Shown: positions 1 to 8,366 of the stretch, piece after piece
How the letters are laid out: every line of letters begins with the position of its first letter
Position numbering within the stretch: the first letter of the stretch is position 1
Origin: JBBROS01 sp038229135
GTDB taxonomy: Bacteria; Pseudomonadota; Alphaproteobacteria; Acetobacterales; Acetobacteraceae
Length of the DNA stretch: 64,000 bases
Reading direction: 5' to 3'
Assembly (NCBI GenBank): GCA_038229135.1
Contig: JBBROS010000004.1
Location: forward strand, 61,261 to 125,260
The notes under the pieces: model-generated
What the model was told of the DNA's origin: nothing
Databases searched by the model: none
The model's input: the letters and a program-made list of their open reading frames with translations, nothing else
Translations under genes and position numbers: made by a program

Positions 1-915
1 GCTGCGTGCGCGGATCCGTTCGGCGGCGTGCACCAGGAAGCGGGCGCTGTCGGCGTCCTTCCAGGTAGCCTCGCTCGGGGGAAAGTGGCGGCCGATGTCG
101 CCCTCGGCGAGCGCGCCGTAGATGGCGTCGCACAGCGCATGGATGCCTACGTCCGCATCCGAGTGGCCGGCCAGGCCGCGCTCGTGCGGGACGGTGATGC
201 CGCATAGGATGAGCGGGCGGCCGTCCGCGAAGGCGTGGACGTCGAAGCCGCTGCCGACGCGGGGGCTGAGCGCCGCGCCGAGAATGCGTTCGAGCCGCAC
301 GAGGTCCTCCGGGTAAGTGAGCTTGATGTTATCCTCCGAGCCGGGCACGAGCGCCACCGCATGGCCAGCGGCTTCGAGCAGGGAGGCGTCGTCCGTCATG
401 CCCGGGCGGGCGCTGGCGTGGAGCGTGCGGAGCAGGGGGTAGTGGAAAGCTTGCGGCGTCTGCGCACGGTAAAGTCCGGCGCGGGGCACCGTGGCCTCGA
501 TCAGCCCGGCCTCCCCGCGCTTCAGCGTGTCCACCACCGGGGCGGCCGGGATGGCGCCGGGAGCGGTCTCGAGCGCGGCGACCAGGGCGGCGACGGTCCC
601 TTGCGGGATGAACGGGCGGGCGGCGTCGTGGACGAGCACGATGTCCGGCGCATGCGGCGCGAGGGCCTCGAGGCCGAGGCGCACGCTGTCCTGTCGCGTG
701 GCTCCGCCCGGCACGGCAGGCAGGGTGGCGAGCCCGAGGAGCGCGGCGGCGAGGAGTGCCGGGTCGCCGACGGGGAGCACGAGGCCCTCCCGCAGGAGCG
801 TCTCTGCAGCCCACCAGATGACGGGCCTGCCCGCGAGCGTGGCAAATTGCTTCGGCTGGTCGGCGCCGAAGCGGCTGCCGGTGCCGGCGGCGACGAGGAT
901 CGTGGCGATGCGCAT
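1..915 (-). CDS. ispDF: IspDF, bifunctional MEP-pathway enzyme (partial, 3' end outside window)
   Basis: Bifunctional enzyme of the non-mevalonate isoprenoid pathway: MEP cytidylyltransferase (IspD) fused to MECDP synthase (IspF), a fusion common in alphaproteobacteria. The 305 visible codons show the nucleotidyl-binding N-terminus (MRIATILVAAGTGSRFG, then PKQ), the HDAARPF motif near residue 100, and from about residue 218 the start of IspF (GSGFDVHAF, with the metal-ligand D-x-H, then GHSDADV). The frame stays open to base 1, so roughly the last 95 residues of IspF lie outside the window. An alternative in-frame ATG lies four codons upstream, at 927; no strong ribosome site separates the two. 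It is divergent from dusB, the usual alphaproteobacterial order. Confidence 0.93.
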   Translation of the reverse strand, partial: MRIATILVAAGTGSRFGADQPKQFATLAGRPVIWWAAETLLREGLVLPVGDPALLAAALLGLATLPAVPGGATRQDSVRLGLEALAPHAPDIVLVHDAARPFIPQGTVAALVAALETAPGAIPAAPVVDTLKRGEAGLIEATVPRAGLYRAQTPQAFHYPLLRTLHASARPGMTDDASLLEAAGHAVALVPGSEDNIKLTYPEDLVRLERILGAALSPRVGSGFDVHAFADGRPLILCGITVPHERGLAGHSDADVGIHALCDAIYGALAEGDIGRHFPPSEATWKDADSARFLVHAAERIRARS

Positions 916-1001
916 GCGGCGCTGCATGCGGGGTTGGCCTGCAAGCGTCAAGCATGCGGAACCGATTGCACGCGCGCCCACGATCCCGTAATCCTGCCCA
1001 A

Positions 1002-2054
1002 ATGATAGGCAGCGCGATCGAACAGAAGCAGCGCGGGCTAGCGGCCATCACCCTTGGCGGCGGGGCCCGTGCCGTGCACATCGAGGAGCCGGTGATCCTG
1101 GCACCCATGTCGGGGGTCACGGACCTGCCGTTTCGGCGGCTTGCGAAGAAGCATGGGGCCGGGCTCGTCGTATCCGAGATGATCGCCTCGTGGGCCATGG
1201 TGCGTGAGAACCGGACCACCATGCGGATGGCGGAGGTGGATGGCTCCGGCGGCCCGGCCTCGGTGCAGTTGGCCGGATGCGAGCCGGCGGCGATGGCGGA
1301 AGCGGCGCGAATCGCGGTGGGGCATGGCGCGAACCTGGTCGACATCAACTTCGGCTGCCCGGTGAAGAAGGTGGCCGTGGGCCAGTCTGCCGGCTCCGCG
1401 CTGATGCGGGACGAGGCGGCGGCAGCCCGGTTGCTGGAGGCCACCGTGCGGGCGGTGGACGTGCCGGTCACGCTCAAGATGCGCATGGGGTGGGACCATG
1501 CGAACCTGAACGCGCCGTCGCTTGCGCGTATTGCCCAGGAAGTAGGCATCCAGATGGTGACGGTGCATGGCCGCACCCGGCAGCAATTCTACACCGGGGT
1601 AGCCGACTGGCGCTTCATCGCGCAGGTGAAGGCGGCGGTGCGCATCCCCGTGATCGCAAACGGCGACATCCTCACGGAGGACGACGCGGCGGCGGCGCTC
1701 GAGCAGTCGGGGGCGGACGGGGTGATGATCGGGCGCGGCTGCTACGGGCGGCCCTGGTTTCCGCGCCAGGTCGCGCAGTTCCTGATGACGGGCCAGCGCC
1801 GGGCGGAGCCGACGCTGGCCGAGCAGAAGTCGGTGCTGCTGGAGCACTTCGAGGCCATGCTGGTGCATTGCGGCGCCGAAGCGGGCGTGCGCGTGGCCCG
1901 CAAGCATGTGAGCTGGTATTCGCGTGGCCTGCACGGGTCGGCCGAGTTCCGGGCGGCGGTCAACAAGCTCGCAGGTGCCGAGGCGGTGCGGGCGTTGATC
2001 AACGACTTCTACGACCGGCTGATCGATCTGCCGCCCGAGAGGCTCGCGGCATGA
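1002..2054 (+). CDS. dusB: tRNA-dihydrouridine synthase DusB (NifR3 family)
   Basis: FMN-dependent enzyme that reduces uridine in tRNA to dihydrouridine. The 350-residue protein has the Dus TIM-barrel signature: ILAPMSGVTDLPFRRL at the N-terminus, the catalytic-cysteine motif NFGCPVKKV (Cys119), LKMRMGW, the HGRT segment, and the phosphate-binding GADGVMIGRG. The ATG at 1002 is preferred over the one at 954 because family alignment begins just after it. Historically named nifR3, it is the first gene of the ntr operon in many alphaproteobacteria, as here; its stop codon overlaps the ntrB start (ATGA). Exact position specificity in tRNA is inferred from the family. Confidence 0.93.
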   Translation: MIGSAIEQKQRGLAAITLGGGARAVHIEEPVILAPMSGVTDLPFRRLAKKHGAGLVVSEMIASWAMVRENRTTMRMAEVDGSGGPASVQLAGCEPAAMAEAARIAVGHGANLVDINFGCPVKKVAVGQSAGSALMRDEAAAARLLEATVRAVDVPVTLKMRMGWDHANLNAPSLARIAQEVGIQMVTVHGRTRQQFYTGVADWRFIAQVKAAVRIPVIANGDILTEDDAAAALEQSGADGVMIGRGCYGRPWFPRQVAQFLMTGQRRAEPTLAEQKSVLLEHFEAMLVHCGAEAGVRVARKHVSWYSRGLHGSAEFRAAVNKLAGAEAVRALINDFYDRLIDLPPERLAA

Positions 2055-3217
2055 GGGGCGCGCTCGCCCGAGGCCGCCTGGCGTTGGTGGAGAAGCTGAC
2101 GCCGCGCGCCGCCCCAGGCCCGATCGACGCCATGGCTCTACTGGGCGCGCTGCCGGTCCCGATGGTGCTGCTCGGCCCCGACAACAGGTTCCGCTTCGCC
2201 AACCAGGCCGCTGAGCAGTTCTTGGGGCTGAGCATGCTGCAACTCGGGCAAATGACGCTCGAGGCGCTGCTGCCGCCCGACAACCCGGTGTTTGCGCTGC
2301 TCGAGCAGGTGCGGAACCACGGTACCACGATCTCCGACCACGACCTGGCGCTCGAGAGCCCGCGGCTGCACAAGCGCGGCATCGCGGTGCAGGCGGCGCC
2401 GCTGCTCGAGGAACCGGGCTCGGTGGTGCTGACGTTGCAGGACAGCTCGGCCGCGCGGACGCTGGATCGGCAGACCGCCTTCCGCGGAGCCGCCCGGAGT
2501 GTCACGGGCATGGCGGCCATCCTTGCGCACGAGGTCAAGAACCCGTTGAGCGGCATCCGAGGCGCGGCCCAGCTGCTCGAGGCAAGCGTGTGCGAGGCCG
2601 ACCAGGAGCTGACGGTGCTCATCCGCGACGAGGCGGACCGCATCCGGGACCTGGTGGACCGCATGGAGGTGTTCGGCGAAAAGCCGATCGAGCGCAGGGC
2701 GGTGAACATCCACCGCGTGCTGGAGCATGTGCGCCGCCTGGCGGGCACCGGGTTCGCGAGCCCGCTCCGCATTACCGAGATCTACGACCCGAGCCTGCCG
2801 CCTTGCTGGGGCAATCGCGACCAGCTGGTGCAGGTGCTCCTCAACCTGGTCAAGAACGCGGCGGAGTCGATCCTGTCGGACCCGGACATGGTGCATCGGG
2901 GCGGCGGCGAGATCGTGCTCACCACTTCTTACCAGCACGGCGTGCGGCTGGCCGTCCCCGGTGGCGGACAGCGGCAGCATTTGCCGCTGGTGGTCACGGT
3001 GCGGGACAACGGCCCGGGCATCCCGGACGACATCCGCCCGCACCTGTTCGAGCCGTTCGTCACCAGCAAGCCCGCCGGCAGCGGCCTCGGGCTCGCGCTG
3101 GTGGCCAAGATCGTGGGCGACCATGACGGCCTGATCGAAGTCGAAAGCCGCCCGGGCCGCACCGAGTTCCGCCTTAGCCTGCCCGTGATGACCGAGGCCG
3201 AGGCGGACGCCGCCTGA
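2051..3217 (+). CDS. ntrB: NtrB, nitrogen-sensing histidine kinase/phosphatase
   Basis: Cytoplasmic sensor kinase that phosphorylates or dephosphorylates NtrC according to nitrogen status, relayed by PII proteins in characterised species. The 388-residue protein has an N-terminal PAS domain (about 30-130, LPVPMVLLGPDNRFRFANQA), the dimerisation/phosphoacceptor helix AHEVKNPLSGIRGAAQLLE with His160, and an HATPase_c domain with the N box (NLVKNAAES), G1 box (DNGPGIP) and G2 box (GSGLGLALV). There is no membrane segment, as expected for NtrB. It starts inside the dusB stop codon, implying translational coupling, and is followed 25 bases later by ntrC. Confidence 0.95.
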   Translation: MRGALARGRLALVEKLTPRAAPGPIDAMALLGALPVPMVLLGPDNRFRFANQAAEQFLGLSMLQLGQMTLEALLPPDNPVFALLEQVRNHGTTISDHDLALESPRLHKRGIAVQAAPLLEEPGSVVLTLQDSSAARTLDRQTAFRGAARSVTGMAAILAHEVKNPLSGIRGAAQLLEASVCEADQELTVLIRDEADRIRDLVDRMEVFGEKPIERRAVNIHRVLEHVRRLAGTGFASPLRITEIYDPSLPPCWGNRDQLVQVLLNLVKNAAESILSDPDMVHRGGGEIVLTTSYQHGVRLAVPGGGQRQHLPLVVTVRDNGPGIPDDIRPHLFEPFVTSKPAGSGLGLALVAKIVGDHDGLIEVESRPGRTEFRLSLPVMTEAEADAA

Positions 3218-3242
3218 AAGTAGCACCCATGACCTTCGCCCG

Positions 3243-4694
3243 ATGACGCTCCCTACCGTTCTGATCGCCGACGACGACCGCTCCATCCGGACGGTGCTGA
3301 CCCAGGCGCTGGGGCGCTCCGGCTACCAGGTGCGCTGCACCGGCAACGCGGCGACGCTGTGGCGCTGGGTGGAGGATGGCGAGGGCGACCTGGTCATCAC
3401 CGACGTGGTGATGCCGGACGAGAACGGGCTCGACCTCATTCCGCGCATCCGGCGTATCCGTCCCGAGCTGCGAATCGTGGTGATGAGCGCGCAGTCCACG
3501 CTGATGACGGCGGTGAAGGCGGCGCAGCGCGGCGCCTTCGAATACCTGCCTAAGCCCTTCGATCTAAAGGAGTTGCTGGCCGTGGTGGGCCGCGCTCTGG
3601 CGCAACCGGCCGCACCGGGCGACACGCCGGCGCCGGAGCCGAAGGACGCCGAGGAGCGGCTGCCGCTGATCGGGCGCAGCGTCGCCATGCAGGAGATCTA
3701 TCGCAGCATCGCGAGGCTCACGACGACGGACCTGACCGTGATGGTCAATGGCGAGAGCGGCACGGGGAAGGAGCTGGTGGCCCGCGCGCTGCACGATTAC
3801 GGGCGCCGCAGGACCGGGCCGTTCGTGGCCATCAACATGGCCGCCATCCCGCGGGAGCTGATCGAGAGCGAGCTGTTCGGGCACGAGCGAGGGGCCTTCA
3901 CGGGCGCCATGAACCGTGCACAGGGCCGCTTCGAGCAGGCGGCCGGCGGCACGTTGTTTCTCGACGAGATCGGCGACATGCCGGCCGAGGCGCAGACCCG
4001 GCTGCTGCGGGTGCTGCAGGAGGGCGAGTTCACGACCGTCGGCGGGCGGCAGCCCATCCGCGCGAACGTGCGGATCGTGGCCGCGACGCATCGGGACTTG
4101 CGCCAAGCCATCCGCGGCGGGCAGTTCCGGGAAGATCTGTTCTATCGCCTGAATGTGGTACCCATCCGGCTGCCGCCGCTGCGGGAGCGGCTGGAGGACA
4201 TCCCGGTCCTGGCCCGGCACTTCCTCGAGAAGGCGCGGGAGGGCGGGGCAGGCGCCAAGTCGCTCGATGCGTCGGCGCTCGACCGGCTGCGGCAGCATCG
4301 CTGGCCGGGCAACGTGCGCGAGCTCGAGAACCTCATGCGGCGGCTCGCCGCCCTCTACCCGCAAGAGTCGATCACCGGAGACGTGATCCACACCGAGCTC
4401 GCGGACCCGGGCAGCACGCCCGCCACCCCGGCGCATGCGGGCGCGCCGGAGCCCCTGGCGCTGGCCGTGGAGCGGCACATCAAGCAGTTCCTGGCCGCAG
4501 CGCGCGATGGGCTGCCGATGCGCGACATCTACGACCAGGTGATCGCCGAGGTGGAGCGCCCGCTGATCCAGATGACGCTCGCGGCCACCCGCGGCAACCA
4601 GATCAAGGCAGCCTCCATGCTCGGGCTCAACCGCAACACGCTCCGCAAGAAGATCCGGGACCTGGACATCCCGGTGGTGCGCGGCATCGGCTGA
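3243..4694 (+). CDS. ntrC: NtrC, sigma-54-dependent nitrogen response regulator
   Basis: Transcription activator of nitrogen-assimilation genes, working with sigma-54. The 483-residue protein has a receiver domain with acidic pocket DDD near residues 10-12 and phosphoacceptor Asp54 (VITDVVMPDENG). A central AAA+ domain carries Walker A GESGTGKE, the sigma-54-contact loop GAFTGA (in GHERGAFTGAMNRAQGRF), Walker B FLDEIGDM and the arginine finger region. The C-terminal Fis-type helix-turn-helix is NQIKAASMLGLNRNTLRKKI. All catalytic elements are intact. It is the partner of the upstream ntrB; its stop overlaps the ntrY start as TGATG. Confidence 0.96.
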   Translation: MTLPTVLIADDDRSIRTVLTQALGRSGYQVRCTGNAATLWRWVEDGEGDLVITDVVMPDENGLDLIPRIRRIRPELRIVVMSAQSTLMTAVKAAQRGAFEYLPKPFDLKELLAVVGRALAQPAAPGDTPAPEPKDAEERLPLIGRSVAMQEIYRSIARLTTTDLTVMVNGESGTGKELVARALHDYGRRRTGPFVAINMAAIPRELIESELFGHERGAFTGAMNRAQGRFEQAAGGTLFLDEIGDMPAEAQTRLLRVLQEGEFTTVGGRQPIRANVRIVAATHRDLRQAIRGGQFREDLFYRLNVVPIRLPPLRERLEDIPVLARHFLEKAREGGAGAKSLDASALDRLRQHRWPGNVRELENLMRRLAALYPQESITGDVIHTELADPGSTPATPAHAGAPEPLALAVERHIKQFLAAARDGLPMRDIYDQVIAEVERPLIQMTLAATRGNQIKAASMLGLNRNTLRKKIRDLDIPVVRGIG

Positions 4695-6958
4695 TGCCGG
4701 ACAGCTTCTCCTCCCCCACACCCGGCAGCACGCCCGGGAGCGCGCCCGGCAGCACGCCCGGCGCGCCGGCACTCTCGCTGCTGCGCCGCGCCACGAACCT
4801 GGTGCTGGGCAAGCTGGTCACGCTCGTCCTGGCGGCGGGCGCGCTGGCGCTGGGGGTGGGGACGTTCGTCGGGCTGGCGGGCGGCGTGTCGCTCTCGCTG
4901 CGGCCCAACCTCGTCTTTGCCATGGTGCTGGCCAACCTGGTCGTGCTGCTGCTGCTGGGTGCGGTGCTGGCCGGGCGGATCACCCGGGTCTGGGCGGATC
5001 GGCGCCGCGGCTCGGCCGGCTCGCGCCTGCACGTGCGGCTCGTGTGGCTGTTCAGCGTGGTGGCCGTGACCCCAACCATCGTCGTGGCCGTGTTCGCGAC
5101 GGCGTTCTTCAACCTCGGCATCCAGTCCTGGTTCAACGACCGGGTGCGGACCACGCTGAACGAGAGCCTCGAGGCGAGCCGCGGCTACCTCGAGGAGCAT
5201 CGCAACAACATCCGCGCCGATGCGCTGCAGATGGCCTACGACCTGGCGCGGGCCGGGCAAATCCTGGCAACCGACCCGGATACGTTCGGGCAGATACTGC
5301 AGACCTGGACGGCGCTGCGGGGGCTGACCGAGGCGATCATCTACGAGCCGGTGACGAACCAGGTGGTGGCAGGCGTGGGCGCCATGGCCGGGTATGGCGT
5401 TGAGCCCGCGCCGCGGGAGGCAACGGACTTCGCGCGTACCGGAGAGGTGGCGGTGATCGGCAGCCCCGATGAGAGCCGGGTGCGGGCCGTGGTGCAGCTG
5501 AACTCCACGCCGACGCTGATGTTGCTGATCGGGCGCAACGTGGATCCGGACATATTGGGCCACATGGTCCGCACCGAGCAGGCGGTGGCCGAGTATCGGC
5601 GGCTGGACGAGAACCGCTCGGGGCTGCAGGTGACGTTCGCGCTGATCTTTGCGCTGGTGGCGCTGCTGGTGCTGTCGGCGGCGGTGCTGCTGGGGCTGGT
5701 GCTCGCCAACCAGATCGCACGACCCATCGGGCGGCTGATCCAGGCAGCCGAGCGGGTGCGCGCGGGGGACCTCGGGGTCCGGGTGCCGGAGATCCAGAGC
5801 CAGGACGAGGTGGCCGGGCTGAGCCGGGCCTTCAACCGCATGACGGGGCAGCTGGCGGCGCAGCGGACGGAGCTGATGGACGCCTACAGCCAGATCGACG
5901 AGCGGCGGCGCTTCACGGAGACGGTGCTGGCAGGTGTCTCGGCCGGCGTGATCGGGCTCGACGCGGAGGAGCGGGTCGAGCTGCCGAACGCGGCCGCGGG
6001 CGAGCTGCTGGGCATGGATCTCATGCGCGCCATCGGGCAGCCCCTGCGGGAGACGGTGCCGCAGTTCGCGCCGCTGCTGGCCGAGGTGGCGGCCACGCCC
6101 GACCGGCCGCGCACGGCGGAGGTCGAGATCGGGCCGCAGCAGCGCCGGCGGACGCTGCTGGTGCGGATCGTCAGCGACAGCCGCGGCGGCGCGGCGCGCG
6201 GCTACGTGGTGACGTTCGACGACATCACCGAGCTGCAATCGGCCCAGCGCAAGGCCGCCTGGAGCGATGTGGCGCGCCGGATCGCGCACGAGATCAAGAA
6301 TCCGCTGACGCCGATCCAGCTCAGCGCCGAGCGGCTGAAGCGGCGCTTCACGCGGGAGATCACCTCCGACCCCGAGACGTTCGCGCAATGTGCGGACACC
6401 ATCGTGCGGCATGTGGGCGACATCGGGCGGATGGTGGACGAGTTCTCGGCCTTCGCGCGGATGCCGCAGCCGGTGCTGCGGCCGGAGGACGTGGGGCGGA
6501 TCGCACGGGAGGCGCTCATACTGCAGCGGAGTGCCCGGCCCGAAATAGAATGGACGACGCACATCCCGGACCGGGGCCCGATGGCGCAATGCGACCGGCG
6601 TCTGTTGGGCCAGGCGCTGACGAACCTGCTGCAGAACGCGGCCGACGCCGTGGGCATGCGGCCGCGCGCGCCGGGCGAGCCGGCCGGGCGGATTGCGATC
6701 CGCGTGACGTCGGAGGGCGGGTTCGCCGTGATCCGCGTCGAAGACGACGGCGTGGGCCTGCCGGAGGGGGACCGTGCGCGGCTGACGGAGCCCTACGTGA
6801 CACACAAGGTGAAGGGGACCGGTCTCGGCCTCGCGATCGTGAAGAAGATCATGGAAGACCATGGCGGGCGCCTCGAGCTGGACGACAGGGCGCCGGCGCC
6901 GGGGGCCGTCGCGGCACTCGCGCTGCCGCTGATTGTGCAAGCCGTGGTTCCAGCCTAG
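4694..6958 (+). CDS. ntrY: NtrY, membrane histidine kinase
   Basis: Membrane sensor kinase, partner of NtrX, linked in alphaproteobacteria to nitrogen metabolism, redox sensing and envelope functions. The 754-residue protein begins with a short Pro/Gly/Ser/Thr-rich stretch. Hydrophobic segments follow near 37-60, 75-95 and 117-140, then an extracytoplasmic region, another membrane helix near 315-340, a HAMP linker (ANQIARPIGRLIQAAERVRAGD), a PAS domain (about 400-520), the phosphoacceptor helix IAHEIKNPLTPIQLSAERLKRRF with His532, and an ATPase domain with NLLQNAADAV, DDGVGLP and GTGLGLAIV. It sits 10 bases before ntrX. Confidence 0.94.
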   Translation: MPDSFSSPTPGSTPGSAPGSTPGAPALSLLRRATNLVLGKLVTLVLAAGALALGVGTFVGLAGGVSLSLRPNLVFAMVLANLVVLLLLGAVLAGRITRVWADRRRGSAGSRLHVRLVWLFSVVAVTPTIVVAVFATAFFNLGIQSWFNDRVRTTLNESLEASRGYLEEHRNNIRADALQMAYDLARAGQILATDPDTFGQILQTWTALRGLTEAIIYEPVTNQVVAGVGAMAGYGVEPAPREATDFARTGEVAVIGSPDESRVRAVVQLNSTPTLMLLIGRNVDPDILGHMVRTEQAVAEYRRLDENRSGLQVTFALIFALVALLVLSAAVLLGLVLANQIARPIGRLIQAAERVRAGDLGVRVPEIQSQDEVAGLSRAFNRMTGQLAAQRTELMDAYSQIDERRRFTETVLAGVSAGVIGLDAEERVELPNAAAGELLGMDLMRAIGQPLRETVPQFAPLLAEVAATPDRPRTAEVEIGPQQRRRTLLVRIVSDSRGGAARGYVVTFDDITELQSAQRKAAWSDVARRIAHEIKNPLTPIQLSAERLKRRFTREITSDPETFAQCADTIVRHVGDIGRMVDEFSAFARMPQPVLRPEDVGRIAREALILQRSARPEIEWTTHIPDRGPMAQCDRRLLGQALTNLLQNAADAVGMRPRAPGEPAGRIAIRVTSEGGFAVIRVEDDGVGLPEGDRARLTEPYVTHKVKGTGLGLAIVKKIMEDHGGRLELDDRAPAPGAVAALALPLIVQAVVPA

Positions 6959-6968
6959 ATCAGCGCCG

Positions 6969-8366
6969 ATGGCCCAGGACATTCTCATCGTCGACGACGA
7001 GCCCGACATTCGGATGCTCATCGAGGGCGTGCTCGAAGACGAAGGCTACGCGGTGCGCCAGGCGGCCGACAGCGACCAGGCGGTGGCCGCGTTCCGGCAC
7101 CGCCGGCCGTCGCTCGTGATCCTGGACGTGTGGCTGCAGGGCAGCCGGCTCGACGGCCTCGGGATATTGCAGGCCTTGCACGCCGAAGAGCCGCACGTGC
7201 CGGTGGTGATGATCAGCGGCCATGGCACGATCGAGACGGCGGTCACGGCCATCCAGCATGGCGCCTACGACTTCATCGAGAAGCCGTTCAAGTCCGACCG
7301 GCTGCTGCTGATCGTGCGGCGCGCGCTGGAGGCGGCGCGGCTGAGCCGGGAGAACGCGGAGCTGCGGCTGCGGGCCGGTTTCGATTCGGAGCTGACGGGC
7401 AGCTCGCCCGCCATCCAGCTCCTGCGCGCCGGGGTGGAGCGCGTGGCGCCGACCGGGAGCCGCGTGCTGATCAGCGGCCCGGCCGGCAGTGGCAAAGAGG
7501 TTGCCGCGCGTATGGTGCACCAGCGTAGCCGCAGGGCGGACGGGCCGTTCGTGGCGCTGAACTGCGCCACGCTCAACCCGGCGCGCTTCGAGGAGGAGCT
7601 GTTCGGCGTGGAGGTTGGCTCCGACCCCAACGCGCAGCCACGCCGCGCGGGCGTGCTGGAGCGGGCGCATGGCGGCACGCTGCTGCTGGACGAGGTCAGC
7701 GACATGCCGCTCGAGACTCAGGGCAAGATCGTGCGCGCCCTGCAGGACCAGACGTTCGAGCGCCTGGGCGGCACCAGCCGGGTGAAGGTGGACGTGCGGG
7801 TGCTCGCGACCACGAACCGCGACCTGCAGACCGAGATCGGGGCCGGGCGGTTCCGGGAGGACCTGTATTACCGGCTGGCCGTGGTGCCGGTGAAGATGCC
7901 GTCGCTGAAGGAGCGGCGAGAGGACGTGCCGGACTTGGCGAAGCACTTCATGGAGCGCTCGGCCGAGACGTCCGGCATCCCAGGGCGGGAGCTGTCGACC
8001 GACGCGCTGACGGCGCTGCAGGCCTATGACTGGCCCGGCAACGTGCGGCAGCTCCGCAACCTGATGGACTGGCTGCTGATCATGGCGCCCGGTGGCCAGG
8101 GGGACCCGATCCGCGCCGAGATGCTGCCGGCCGAGATCGGGCAGGGAGCGCCGGCGCTGCTGAGCGGCGACACGTCCGCGGACCTCATGGCGCTGCCGCT
8201 GCGGGAGGCACGGGACCTGTTCGAGACGCAGTATCTCCAGGCGCAGCTGCTGCGGTTCGGCGGCAACATCAGCCGCACGGCCGGGTTCGTGGGCATGGAG
8301 CGGAGCGCACTGCACCGGAAGCTGAAGCAGCTGGGCGTGAACTCCGACGACCGGAACGACAAATGA
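6969..8366 (+). CDS. ntrX: NtrX, response regulator of the NtrC class lacking GAFTGA
   Basis: Response regulator paired with NtrY. From the ATG at 6969 it is 465 residues: receiver with DDEPDIRML and phosphoacceptor Asp53 (VILDVWLQGSRLDG), AAA+ domain with a Walker A variant (GPAGSGKE) and Walker B LLLDEVSDM, and a Fis-like C-terminal HTH (ISRTAGFVGMERSALHRKLKQL). Where NtrC proteins carry GAFTGA, this one reads ELFGVEVGSDPNAQPRRAG, so direct sigma-54 activation is unlikely. This loss is known for alphaproteobacterial NtrX. The ATG at 6933 is rejected because it lies inside ntrY and adds a non-conserved tail. Its stop overlaps the next start (ATGA). Confidence 0.94.
   Translation: MAQDILIVDDEPDIRMLIEGVLEDEGYAVRQAADSDQAVAAFRHRRPSLVILDVWLQGSRLDGLGILQALHAEEPHVPVVMISGHGTIETAVTAIQHGAYDFIEKPFKSDRLLLIVRRALEAARLSRENAELRLRAGFDSELTGSSPAIQLLRAGVERVAPTGSRVLISGPAGSGKEVAARMVHQRSRRADGPFVALNCATLNPARFEEELFGVEVGSDPNAQPRRAGVLERAHGGTLLLDEVSDMPLETQGKIVRALQDQTFERLGGTSRVKVDVRVLATTNRDLQTEIGAGRFREDLYYRLAVVPVKMPSLKERREDVPDLAKHFMERSAETSGIPGRELSTDALTALQAYDWPGNVRQLRNLMDWLLIMAPGGQGDPIRAEMLPAEIGQGAPALLSGDTSADLMALPLREARDLFETQYLQAQLLRFGGNISRTAGFVGMERSALHRKLKQLGVNSDDRNDK

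Noticed and set aside
954..1001. Longer start for dusB at 954
   Set aside because: The extra 16 residues are not Dus-like and run close to the divergent ispDF start; homology begins after 1002.
1277..2050. Long plus-strand frame upstream of and in phase with ntrB
   Set aside because: It is the out-of-phase reading of dusB; composition is that of a GC-rich shadow frame.
6933..6968. ntrX start at 6933
   Set aside because: It lies within the ntrY coding end and adds residues absent from NtrX proteins; the ATG at 6969 gives receiver Asp53.
4529..7021. 830-codon minus-strand open frame opposite ntrY
   Set aside because: Arg/His/Pro-rich antisense shadow of ntrY with no domain; such frames are expected at this GC content.
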